A stretch of 64,000 nucleotides of DNA from Tersicoccus sp. Bi-70 (lineage in GTDB: Bacteria; Actinomycetota; Actinomycetes; Actinomycetales; Micrococcaceae): positions 558,001 through 622,000 of the forward strand of contig NZ_MIEU01000016.1 of NCBI RefSeq assembly GCF_001968825.1. Reading direction: 5' to 3'. Under the pieces are notes generated by a model. That model saw only the letters and a list, made by a program, of their open reading frames with translations. It searched no databases and had not been told where the DNA came from. Positions 28,761 through 37,782 of the stretch are shown here, in pieces (position 1 is the stretch's first letter; each line of letters starts with the position of its first letter). The position numbers and the translations under genes were made by a program.

Positions 28761-29632
28761 GACCGGTGACCAGAAGCACGCAGATACGGCAACGGATCGA
28801 CCCACCTGCCGTCCACGTAGACCTCGAAGTGGAGATGCGGGCCGGTGGAGGCACCCGTGCTGCCGACGGCGCCCACGAGGTCGCTCCGGGAGACGGTCTG
28901 GCCCACGTGCACGTCGATGCGGGACAGGTGGTTGTAGCTGGTCCAGAACCCGTGACCGTGGTCGATGACCACCCGATTGCCGCCTCCGTACGCGTGCCAG
29001 CCGGCCTCCTTCACCCGCCCCGCGCCCGCGGCCCTGACCGCGCTCCCGGCCGCGGCACCGAAACCCTGACCGGTGTGCATCTCGTCCAGCTGACCCGTGA
29101 TCGGGCTCACGCGCTGGCCGAAGGGTGACGTCATGGTCGACGCGCTCAGCGGTGCGGTGAGACCGGCGCGCTCCTGGGGCGTCGTCGCCTTCGACTTGCC
29201 AGGTGTCTTCGCCGGCGCCGTCGCAGCCGTCGCCTTCGTCGCGGCGGCGGTGCTCTTCCCCGTCCTCCGGTCCTGGTCGGCCTTCTCGGCGCCCTGCGGG
29301 GCGGGACGTGCGGTCGGCCCGGAGCCGACCGCGCCCGTGCCGCCGGTGTCGCCGTCGTCGCTCTTCTCCGCGCCGACCCCGGCACTGGCCAGGACGTGGA
29401 CGGCGGTCTGCCCGGCATCCGGTAGGGCGGCGGAGGTGAGGGGGACGATCAGGGCGGCCGCGGCACCGGCGCAGGCCAGGCCCAGGCCGGCGCGGCGGCG
29501 GAGGGCCGATCCGGGCCGGGTGTCGCGGTGGCGAGCGCCTGCGCGCTCGGGGGACGCGGCGGCGGCGCCGGCGGGGGCGGGACCGCTCGCGGCGGTCGAA
29601 CGATGACGGGCGGGATGGTGCGGGGCTGACAT
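28757..29632 (-). CDS. M23-family peptidase domain protein lacking one zinc ligand
   Basis: Membrane-anchored or secreted protein of 291 residues. A hydrophobic segment spans residues 48-70, a Lys/Ala/Thr-rich linker 90-155, and a LytM-type domain 160-291. The domain keeps His186, His235 and the HLH motif (His266, His268), but the Asp expected four residues after His186 is Gly190 (MHTGQGF instead of HTGQDF), a one-base GAT to GGT difference. Such loss usually abolishes zinc binding, as in EnvC/NlpD-type regulators of amidases. It could also be a recent mutation or an error. The ATG follows AAAGG. It starts a run of three wall-hydrolase genes in the same direction. Confidence 0.85.
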   Translation of the reverse strand: MSAPHHPARHRSTAASGPAPAGAAAASPERAGARHRDTRPGSALRRRAGLGLACAGAAAALIVPLTSAALPDAGQTAVHVLASAGVGAEKSDDGDTGGTGAVGSGPTARPAPQGAEKADQDRRTGKSTAAATKATAATAPAKTPGKSKATTPQERAGLTAPLSASTMTSPFGQRVSPITGQLDEMHTGQGFGAAAGSAVRAAGAGRVKEAGWHAYGGGNRVVIDHGHGFWTSYNHLSRIDVHVGQTVSRSDLVGAVGSTGASTGPHLHFEVYVDGRWVDPLPYLRASGHRS

Positions 29633-30083
29633 GGGGCCTTTCCGGGGTTCGGGAACAGGCCAGCAGGTGGTCGATGACGGCCACGACGCAGATGACGGAG
29701 CGCGGGTCCCGTTCCTCCCGCGACGAGGCGAGGAGGGACGGTGCGGAGCGGAAGGATGCGACGCGTCCGGGTGACGGGGATCGTCACGGGGATGACCGCC
29801 GCGGCAGCGCGTCACGCTCTCGGGCGTGTGCGGGGGCGGCGTCGTGCTGGACTGCCTGGATCGGTCCGAGAATCCGGTCGACGATCGTGCGGATCGGCCG
29901 GGATGGCGGTCACGCAGCCGCGAACGACGTCGCGGCGGACCGCGAGATGAGGTCTCGAACGAGTGTCGACTCTACCGAGACGGTTCCCGACTGTCACCGT
30001 TTCGTTACCAACCTCACCCCGGAGCCGACGGCAGCGGCCTCGACCACATCGACGACGTCACGCCGAGGATGCCGGGCGGCGCG
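29633..30083. other. Leader and promoter region of the M23 gene
   Basis: This 451-base stretch has no credible gene. Most of it would be a long untranslated leader of the M23 gene if transcription starts near the GTAAC/GTGAC site at its far end. No riboswitch blocks were recognised in it. Confidence 0.45.
29993..30008 (-). promoter_or_regulatory. MtrA-like direct repeat upstream of the M23 gene
   Basis: The minus strand reads GTAAC-GAAACG-GTGAC, two half-sites with the same 11-base period as at the neighbouring C40 promoter, in a locally A/T-richer patch. It matches the GTNAC-N6-GTNAC pattern described for MtrA. Confidence 0.5.
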
Positions 30084-30776
30084 TCAGTGGTCGGCGACGA
30101 AGATGTGGCCGGCCATCTCGTTGGCCAGTTCGAGCGTGCCCTGCTCGTCCGTGGAGATGCGCACGTACCGGCCGGCCGCGCTGACCCGCACCTGCGCGCC
30201 GGGACGGATGCCGTACTCGGCCATCTGGGCCAGGAACTCGGGGTCGAACTGCACGGGTTCGGCCAGCCGCGCGATCTGCACCGTGGTCTCCCCCTCCACG
30301 GCCGCGACCCGCGCCGTGAGCGAGGTGACCCCGTCCGTGAACCGCCCGGCGTCCGGACCGCCGATCTCGGTCAGTCCCGGGATCGGGTTGCCGTAAGGGG
30401 ACTCGGTGGGCTGGTGCAGCAGTCCGAGCAGGCGGCGCTCGACCCGCTCGCTCATCACGTGCTCCCAGCGGCAGGCCTCCTCGTGGACGTACGCCCAGTC
30501 CAGGCCGATGACGTCGTGCAGCAGGCGCTCGGCGAGGCGGTGCTTGCGCATCACGCCCGTCGCACGCCGGCGTCCGGTCTCGCTCAGGTCGAGGCGCCGG
30601 TCCTCGGTGACGTGCACGAGGCCGTCCCGTTCCATCCGCGCCACCGTCTGGGACACGGTGGGCCCGGAGTGGCCGAGCCGCTCCGCGATCCGCGCCCGCA
30701 TGGGCACGATGCCCTCCTCCTCCAGCTCGAGGATGGTGCGCAGGTACATCTCGGTGGTGTCGATGAGGTCCGCCAT
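30084..30776 (-). CDS. ideR: Iron-dependent repressor, DtxR/IdeR family
   Basis: Metal-activated transcriptional repressor of 230 residues. The winged helix is in residues 1-70, the dimerisation domain to about 140, and a C-terminal SH3-like FeoA domain from about 155. All metal ligands fall at the same numbers as in diphtheria DtxR: Met10, Cys102, Glu105 and His106 for the primary site and His79, Glu83, His98 for the ancillary site (HRLAERLL, VHEEACRWEHV). This argues for Fe(II) rather than Mn(II) sensing, since MntR has a different set and no SH3 domain. GGAAGGCGG precedes the ATG. It is divergent from serC. Confidence 0.92.
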   Translation of the reverse strand: MADLIDTTEMYLRTILELEEEGIVPMRARIAERLGHSGPTVSQTVARMERDGLVHVTEDRRLDLSETGRRRATGVMRKHRLAERLLHDVIGLDWAYVHEEACRWEHVMSERVERRLLGLLHQPTESPYGNPIPGLTEIGGPDAGRFTDGVTSLTARVAAVEGETTVQIARLAEPVQFDPEFLAQMAEYGIRPGAQVRVSAAGRYVRISTDEQGTLELANEMAGHIFVADH

Positions 30777-32229
<1,453 letters not shown>

Positions 32230-32241
32230 CCGGCGCACGAC

Positions 32242-32283
32242 GACGCAGAAGGGCCCCGGGAACTCCCGGGGCCCTTCTGCGTC
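32242..32283. terminator. Bidirectional terminator between serC and an MFS gene
   Basis: A perfect 19-bp stem (GACGCAGAAGGGCCCCGGG with its complement) closes a four-base AACT loop between the two convergent genes. Confidence 0.88.
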
Positions 32284-32294
32284 CCAGCCCGCCG

Positions 32295-33548
32295 TCAGCG
32301 GTGGATGGAGACGTGGAAGCGCGACGTGCGGTCGAACGCGAGGTGCAGGTGCTGGCTGCGCCAGTACCAGACGAGTCCCACGACGGCCGCGGCGAAGCCG
32401 GACGCGGCGCCGGCGGTGAGCGCCCACGGCGGACCGAAGGTGTCGGAGATCCACCCGACGACGGGCGCCCCGAGCGGCGTGCCGCCCATGAAGATGGCGA
32501 AGTACAGCGCCATCACGCGACCGCGCAACGCGGGTTCGGTGCTGGTCTGCACGTAGGCGTTGGCCGAGGTCATCACCGTCAGCGCGGTCAGCCCGCAGAG
32601 GATCAGGGCGCCGCCGAACAGCACGGGGTTCGGGGCCAGCGCCGCGAGCACGCAGGCCACCCCGAACAGGCCACCCGCACCGAAGATGAAACGCAGCCGG
32701 GGCCGTTCCCGGCGGGCGGAGGCGAGGGTGCCCGCCACGGAGCCGATCGCCATCACGGAGGACAGCACGCCGAACCCGTCGGCCTGCAGTCCGAACTGGG
32801 TGCGGGCCATGCCCGCGATGAACACGGCGAAGTTCAGCCCGAACGTGCCGATCAGGAAGATGGCGGTCAGGACGGCGATGATGTCCGGCCGGCTCCGCAC
32901 GTACGCGAAGCCCTCGCGGATCAGGCCGCGTCCCGCCCTCGCCCGGGGAAGCACCCGCAGCTGCCCGGTGCGCAGTGCGAGGATCGCGCCGATCATCACG
33001 ATGAAGCTGAGGGCGTTGAGCAGGAACACCCAGCCCGAGCCGATCGCGGCGACGAGGACACCGGCGACGGCCGGCCCGATCATCCGCGCGACGTTGAAGG
33101 ACATGCTGTTCAGCGCCACCGCATTGGGCACGAACTCGTCCCGCACCAGTTCGGAGACGACGGTCTGCCGGGCCGGGCCGTCGAGGGTGGCGACGATGCC
33201 GAGGCCGAGCGCGAACGCGTAGACGTGCCACAGGTCGGCCGTGCCGGTGATCACCATGGCCCCGAGCCCGACGGCGAGCAGGGCCATCGCGGCCTGCGTG
33301 CCGATCAGCAGGTGACGGCGGTTCATCCGGTCCGCGAGCACGCCGGACACCGGGGCGAGCAGGAGCTGCGGGCCGAACTGCAGCGCCATCACGATGCCCA
33401 TGGCGGTCGCGTCCTGGTGCGTCAGTTCGTTGTAGACGAGCCAGTCCTGGGCCGTCCGCTGCATCCAGGTGCCGATGTTCGAGACGAGCGCGCCGATGCA
33501 CCAGAGCCGGAAGTTGATGAACTGGAGCGATCGGAACGTCGACTTCAC
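32295..33548 (-). CDS. MFS transporter, EntS/MFS_3-like
   Basis: Membrane transporter of 417 residues with about 12 spans. FRSLQFINFRLWCIGALVSN and GTWMQRTAQDWLVY at the N-terminus and GVLADRMNRRHLLIGTQAAM between spans 2 and 3 are typical of the MFS_3 group (enterobactin exporter EntS and drug-efflux relatives). The substrate is unknown. Its start overlaps the stop of the DUF3027 gene by four bases (ATGA), giving a three-gene overlapping operon with the cold-shock gene. Confidence 0.9.
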   Translation of the reverse strand: MKSTFRSLQFINFRLWCIGALVSNIGTWMQRTAQDWLVYNELTHQDATAMGIVMALQFGPQLLLAPVSGVLADRMNRRHLLIGTQAAMALLAVGLGAMVITGTADLWHVYAFALGLGIVATLDGPARQTVVSELVRDEFVPNAVALNSMSFNVARMIGPAVAGVLVAAIGSGWVFLLNALSFIVMIGAILALRTGQLRVLPRARAGRGLIREGFAYVRSRPDIIAVLTAIFLIGTFGLNFAVFIAGMARTQFGLQADGFGVLSSVMAIGSVAGTLASARRERPRLRFIFGAGGLFGVACVLAALAPNPVLFGGALILCGLTALTVMTSANAYVQTSTEPALRGRVMALYFAIFMGGTPLGAPVVGWISDTFGPPWALTAGAASGFAAAVVGLVWYWRSQHLHLAFDRTSRFHVSIHR

Positions 33549-34507
33549 GCCTGGGGGGCCTCCCCGGCCGACGTGTCGGTCGTCTCCTCGGTCGCGCGGG
33601 CGACGGCTTCCTCGGTGTTCTCCTCGGTCCTGACGTCCTCGGCCTCCGCGGACAGGTCCGCGTCGGGTTCCTCGTCGTCCTCGCCGGGCAGCTCGCCTCC
33701 GTCGTTCTCCGGGCGGGCCAGCAGGGTCGCGTCGTCGTCGACGATCTCGGTGTCGTCGGGCGTCCGCTCCGCCGTCTCCGGGAGGGCTTCCGTCGCGTCC
33801 GGCTCGGTGGCGACAGCGGGGGCGACGTCGGCGTTCTCGCCGTCGGTCGCGTGCGCCGGCTCGACCCCGGACGCCGCATCGGACCGGTCGGCGCGGGGCT
33901 GGTCGGCGTCTGTTCCGTCAGCTGCGGACTCCGCGTTCTCCTCGGCCGCGGCGTCGGCGTCCGGCGCCGCCTCGGCGTCGTCGTCCTCGTGGTCCTCCGG
34001 CCGCAGGCGGTCCGCCCACGGCACCCACGGCGGAGCGAGCAGGGCGCCCTCCCCCGGCGTCAGACCGATCTCGCACACCGTCACGGTGCGGGACCGCGGC
34101 ACGCGGGCGAGCACGACGAACCAGTTCCAGCCGCCGTAGCCCGGCAGGAGGGATGCGAAGGTGTGGGTGACGAGTCGCTCGCCGTCGACGCTCGTGCCCA
34201 GGTGCTCGCCGATCTGGTCCTCGCGAGCGATGTCGACCAGGGCGGACCGGGCCGTGTCCCGCGCCTCGATCAGCACCGCGTCCGGGCGGGCGCGGCGTCG
34301 TGCCGCGGCTCGCGCCGGAACGGGGAGCGCGGAGCCATCGGTCGCGACGGCCTCGGCCGGCACGGATCCGTCATCGGTCCGGGTCACGTCGTCGGTGTCG
34401 GTCGTCGCCACGTCCTCGGCCGCGTCGACGGCTTCCGTCGCCGGGGCCGTCTCGTCGGTGGTCGGGTCCAGGGTGTCCGGCTGCGCCGGTTCGCGTTGCT
34501 CAGGCAT
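33545..34507 (-). CDS. DUF3027 family protein with long acidic tail
   Basis: Protein of 320 residues, function unknown. The conserved DUF3027 core is about residues 75-170: IGEHLGTSVDGERLVTHTFA, LLPGYGGWNWFVVLARV, VTVCEIGLTPG and LAPPWVPWADRLRPED. Before it lies an Ala/Thr/Asp-rich segment and after it about 150 residues dominated by Asp, Glu and Ala, almost certainly disordered. The family is actinobacterial and is often found next to a cold-shock-domain gene, as here. Its start overlaps the end of that gene by eight bases and its stop overlaps the MFS start. Confidence 0.88.
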   Translation of the reverse strand: MPEQREPAQPDTLDPTTDETAPATEAVDAAEDVATTDTDDVTRTDDGSVPAEAVATDGSALPVPARAAARRRARPDAVLIEARDTARSALVDIAREDQIGEHLGTSVDGERLVTHTFASLLPGYGGWNWFVVLARVPRSRTVTVCEIGLTPGEGALLAPPWVPWADRLRPEDHEDDDAEAAPDADAAAEENAESAADGTDADQPRADRSDAASGVEPAHATDGENADVAPAVATEPDATEALPETAERTPDDTEIVDDDATLLARPENDGGELPGEDDEEPDADLSAEAEDVRTEENTEEAVARATEETTDTSAGEAPQA

Positions 34508-34883
34508 CGAGATCGTCAGCGACCCGGCGCAGCATCGACGCCACCTTGGTGGCGGACCCCTTCTCGGGGTAGCGGCCGCGACGCAGCCCGTTGGAGACCT
34601 GGTCGAGCACCTTGATCAGGTCCTCGGTGATCGCGGCCATGTCATCGGCGGGCTTGCGCGCCGCACGCGCCACCGACGGCGGCGTGTCGATCACCCGCAC
34701 GGACAGTGCCTGAGCGCCCCGCTTGCCGTCGGCGATACCGAACTCCATCCGGGTGCCGGGCTTGACCTCCTTGTGGTCCGCCGGCAGCGCCGAGGCGTGG
34801 AGGAACACCTCCCGCCCGTCGTCGGTGGCCAGGAACCCGAAACCGCGGTCCGCGTCGAACCACTTCACCTTGCCGATCGGCAC
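34500..34883 (-). CDS. Cold-shock domain protein with C-terminal extension
   Basis: Nucleic-acid-binding protein of 127 residues. The cold-shock domain is in residues 1-67, with RNP1 as GKVKWFDADRGFGFLATDDG and RNP2 as EVFLHAS. A C-terminal extension of about 60 residues (DDMAAITEDLIKVLDQVSNG) is predicted helical and is typical of the actinobacterial CspB-like two-part proteins. The GTG start follows GAGTGAGG. It is the first gene of the overlapping operon with DUF3027 and the MFS gene. Its leader contains three hairpins in a row. Confidence 0.92.
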   Translation of the reverse strand: MPIGKVKWFDADRGFGFLATDDGREVFLHASALPADHKEVKPGTRMEFGIADGKRGAQALSVRVIDTPPSVARAARKPADDMAAITEDLIKVLDQVSNGLRRGRYPEKGSATKVASMLRRVADDLDA

Positions 34884-34935
34884 GTCTACCTCACTCCTTG
34901 GGCGTGCGTCCCCCGCACCGCCGTCGATCACGGAT

Positions 34936-35025
34936 GTCGGGGCACATGCCCCGACCGTGGCGGCCGCACACGCATTCCACGGACCCGGGAGGGTCCGTGG
35001 CCGGCCGGGGATCACCCCGGTCCGG
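34936..35025 (-). promoter_or_regulatory. Three consecutive hairpins in the cold-shock gene leader
   Basis: GTCGGGGCA-CA-TGCCCCGAC, then CCACGGACCC-GGGA-GGGTCCGTGG, then CCGGCCGGGG-ATCA-CCCCGG(T)CCGG follow each other within 90 bases upstream of the cold-shock gene. Structured leaders control cold-shock mRNAs elsewhere; a role here is an inference. Confidence 0.5.
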
Positions 35026-35118
35026 TCCGTCGACGGGCGGCCCGCCGGAAAGTCTGTCTCCCTAGGTTAGCCGCTGTGGCCGACGGCACGGCCGTCGTCC
35101 GCTGGTAGCGTTGTCGGC

Positions 35119-35409
35119 ATGTCCTCGCGTCCTTCCGCGCGCGGGACGACGCCGTCCGTGGCCGCCACCGACGCACCGCCCCGACGCAACCGCCCCGCGG
35201 TGGCGGTCCTTGCGGCCGTCGTCGCCCTCGTCTCCGTCGCGGCCCTGCTCGCCGTTCTGCTCCTGACGATGACCGGTGCCCACCCGTGGACCGGTCTCTC
35301 CTGGATCACCATGATCGGGCTCCCGCTGGCCTTCCTCCTCGGAGTCGCCCTGATGGTCGACGCCGTGCGGAGTCGCCGCACCACCGCCGGGCGGCGCGGC
35401 CGCCCGTGA
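35119..35409 (+). CDS. Small membrane protein, function unknown
   Basis: Protein of 96 residues with a basic N-terminus (about 26 residues), two predicted membrane helices (27-50, VAVLAAVVALVSVAALLAVL; 60-83, ITMIGLPLAFLLGVALMV) and an Arg-rich tail. No family was recognised. Its stop overlaps the GTG of the helicase-associated gene (GTGA), so it is translationally coupled to the XPB pair and is found in that position in related genomes, as far as I recall. Confidence 0.8.
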   Translation: MSSRPSARGTTPSVAATDAPPRRNRPAVAVLAAVVALVSVAALLAVLLLTMTGAHPWTGLSWITMIGLPLAFLLGVALMVDAVRSRRTTAGRRGRP

Positions 35410-37733
35410 GCGAGGTCGTCGACCTCGCCGCCGACCTCGCGGCGGCCCCCGACAGCGAACTCGTCCAGCTGCTGCAGGCCCGGCCGGATCTGCTGGTCGG
35501 CGCCTCGGACGTCGGCGCGCTGGCCGCTCGTGCGCTGTCCCGCCTCTCGCTGCAACGTGCGCTCGAGACGCTGGACCGGCCGCACCTGGGCGTGCTCGAG
35601 GCCGCCGTCGTCGTCGCCGAACTCCACGGGCACGCCCCGATCACGGGCACGGACCTCGCCGCGGCCCTGCCGGACCTGCCCGCTGCCGCCCTCACCACTC
35701 TGATCACCGACCTGGCCGCGCTGCGGCTGCTCAGGACGCCGGCGACCGACGTCGTCCGGCCCGCCGGCGCGCTCACCGACGCCCTCGGTCACCACCCCGC
35801 CGGCCTCGGCCGCAGCCTGGCCCGCCTGCTCGCCGGCTCTCCGAACGCCGTGGTCCTGCGGCAGCGGATGCCGACGGCCCGCAGCGCCGGCGGACCCGGC
35901 GCGGTCGACGAGTTCCGCGCCCTGCTCACCACCGCCCCCGACGGCGCCGCCGAGCTGCTGGACCGGTTCCGGCACACGCCGGTCGCCGAACTGCGCAACG
36001 CCACCCGCGCCCTGGACACGGGGGACGGGGACACGACGGACCCGGTCGCGTGGCTGCTGCGGCACGGCGTCCTGGTTCCCATCGACGGCGAGCACGTCGA
36101 GCTGTCCCGCGAGGCCGGCCTGGCGGCGCGCGGTGGTGCCGTCCACCCGCACCTGCCGGTCGATCCCCCGGCCGGCGACGGCCCGCGGGTGTCCACCGCC
36201 GTGCGGGACAACGCCGCGCTCGCCGCGGTCACCGAGTGCCTGCGCCTGCTCACCGTGCTGCACGAGGAGACGTCGCGCCGGCCGCTGGCCACGCTGCGCA
36301 CCGGCGGCGTGGGCATCCGGGAGCTGCGGCGGGTCGCGCGAGCGCTCGGGGTGGACGAGTCCGCCGCCGGGGTGCTGATCGAGCTCGCCGCCGTCGCCGG
36401 CCTGCTCGCGCCCGACGAGGCGCGTCCCGAACACCGGGCGGTGCCGGGGCACCCCTGGCTCGACGCGACCCGCGCGGAGCAGTGGGTACGGCTGGTCGGC
36501 GCCTGGCGGACGTCCCGACGGGTGCCCGCCCTCGTCACGGTCCCCCGCGTCGACGGCAGCCTCGTCGCGCCGCTCTCGGCGGAGGCGGGCCGTGCGGATG
36601 CGAGCGCCGTCCGCGACCGGCTGCTCACCGCCGTCGCCGAGCTCGCGGCTGCCGAGCCCGGCACCGCGCTCACCGAGTCAACCGTTCGGGAGCGCGTCGC
36701 CTGGCGCTGGCCCCGGGCGGCCGCGCGGGCGCTTCCCCTGGTGCTGCCGTTCCTGACCGAGGCCCGCACCCTCGGGCTGACCGGGGCGTCCGCGCTGACC
36801 GACGCCGGCGAGCGGATCGCCGCCGGTGACGACGCCGGCGCCACCGCCCGACTCGAGGCCGCGCTCCCGCCGCCCGTGGAGACCGTGCTCCTGCAGGCGG
36901 ACCTGACCGCCGTCGCCCCCGGAACCCTGAGCCGGGACGCCGCCCGCGCCCTGGCGGGGATGGCGGACCGGGAAGGCCGCGGACCCGCCGAGCAGTACCG
37001 TTTCTCGGCCGCCTCGATCCAGCGGGCCCTCGACGCCGGTCAGGACGCCGCCGGCCTCCTCGAACGCCTGCGCCGGCTCAGCCCCGGGCCGCTGCCCCAG
37101 CCGCTCGTCTACCTCGTCGAGGACACGGCTGCCCGCAGCGGCCGGGTCCGGCTCGGCGCGGCGGCGGGCTGGGTCAGCGTGAGCGACCCGGTGGAGCTCG
37201 ACGCGCTGATCGCCCTCGCCGACGGCACGGGCAGGGACCGGTTCCGCCTGCGCCGCCTGGCACCCACCGTCGCGATCAGCGCGCTGACGCCCGAGGCCCT
37301 GCACGCCGAGCTCGACCGGGCCGGGGTGCACTCCACCCGCGACGACGCCGTCGTCGAACCCGACGGGACCAACCTCGAGCCGGCCGACGATCGGGAGGAC
37401 GCCGCCGCCGAGATGGACCTGCTCCCGGCGCCCGACCCCGCTGCCGCGGCCACCGAGGTCGTCGCCGCCCTGCGCCGTCGCGCCGCCGACCCGTCCGCGC
37501 CGAGCCGGCCGGACCCCGAGACGGCGACCCTGCTGGACCTGCACCTGATCCGGGCCGCCAGTCGCGACGGCCGGGCACTGACCGTCGTGACCGTCGATGC
37601 GACCGGGAATCAGCGGCGCGACGTGCTGGTTCCCCTCTCGGTCAGCGCCGGCCGACTGCGCGCCTTCGACCCCCACCGGGACGCCGAGCGGGTGATCAGC
37701 CTGCCCCGCATCGTCGAGGTGCTGCCGGCGTGA
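35406..37733 (+). CDS. Helicase-associated domain protein, XPB partner
   Basis: Protein of 775 residues carrying the helicase-XPB C-terminal conserved domain (PF13625-like). Features are the N-terminal SELVQLLQARPDLLVGASDV, a long central region with winged-helix-like parts, and a C-terminal section including LPPPVETVLLQADLTAVAPG, YRFSAASIQRALDAG and YLVEDTAARSGRVRLG. No helicase motifs are present, so it is not itself a helicase. It lies directly upstream of the XPB gene in actinobacteria generally, suggesting a joint role in DNA repair or transcription-coupled processes; the biochemical function is not established. The GTG overlaps the preceding stop. Confidence 0.85.
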   Translation: MSEVVDLAADLAAAPDSELVQLLQARPDLLVGASDVGALAARALSRLSLQRALETLDRPHLGVLEAAVVVAELHGHAPITGTDLAAALPDLPAAALTTLITDLAALRLLRTPATDVVRPAGALTDALGHHPAGLGRSLARLLAGSPNAVVLRQRMPTARSAGGPGAVDEFRALLTTAPDGAAELLDRFRHTPVAELRNATRALDTGDGDTTDPVAWLLRHGVLVPIDGEHVELSREAGLAARGGAVHPHLPVDPPAGDGPRVSTAVRDNAALAAVTECLRLLTVLHEETSRRPLATLRTGGVGIRELRRVARALGVDESAAGVLIELAAVAGLLAPDEARPEHRAVPGHPWLDATRAEQWVRLVGAWRTSRRVPALVTVPRVDGSLVAPLSAEAGRADASAVRDRLLTAVAELAAAEPGTALTESTVRERVAWRWPRAAARALPLVLPFLTEARTLGLTGASALTDAGERIAAGDDAGATARLEAALPPPVETVLLQADLTAVAPGTLSRDAARALAGMADREGRGPAEQYRFSAASIQRALDAGQDAAGLLERLRRLSPGPLPQPLVYLVEDTAARSGRVRLGAAAGWVSVSDPVELDALIALADGTGRDRFRLRRLAPTVAISALTPEALHAELDRAGVHSTRDDAVVEPDGTNLEPADDREDAAAEMDLLPAPDPAAAATEVVAALRRRAADPSAPSRPDPETATLLDLHLIRAASRDGRALTVVTVDATGNQRRDVLVPLSVSAGRLRAFDPHRDAERVISLPRIVEVLPA

Positions 37734-37782
37734 CCCGTCCCGTCCCGACCTCCACCCCGTCGTCCACCCCGAGGTACCGCCC

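Noticed and set aside
29684-30770. Overlapping plus-strand frames through the M23 leader and the ideR gene
   Set aside because: Low-complexity arginine/alanine composition with no ribosome sites, and the minus strand carries a clear DtxR-family gene.
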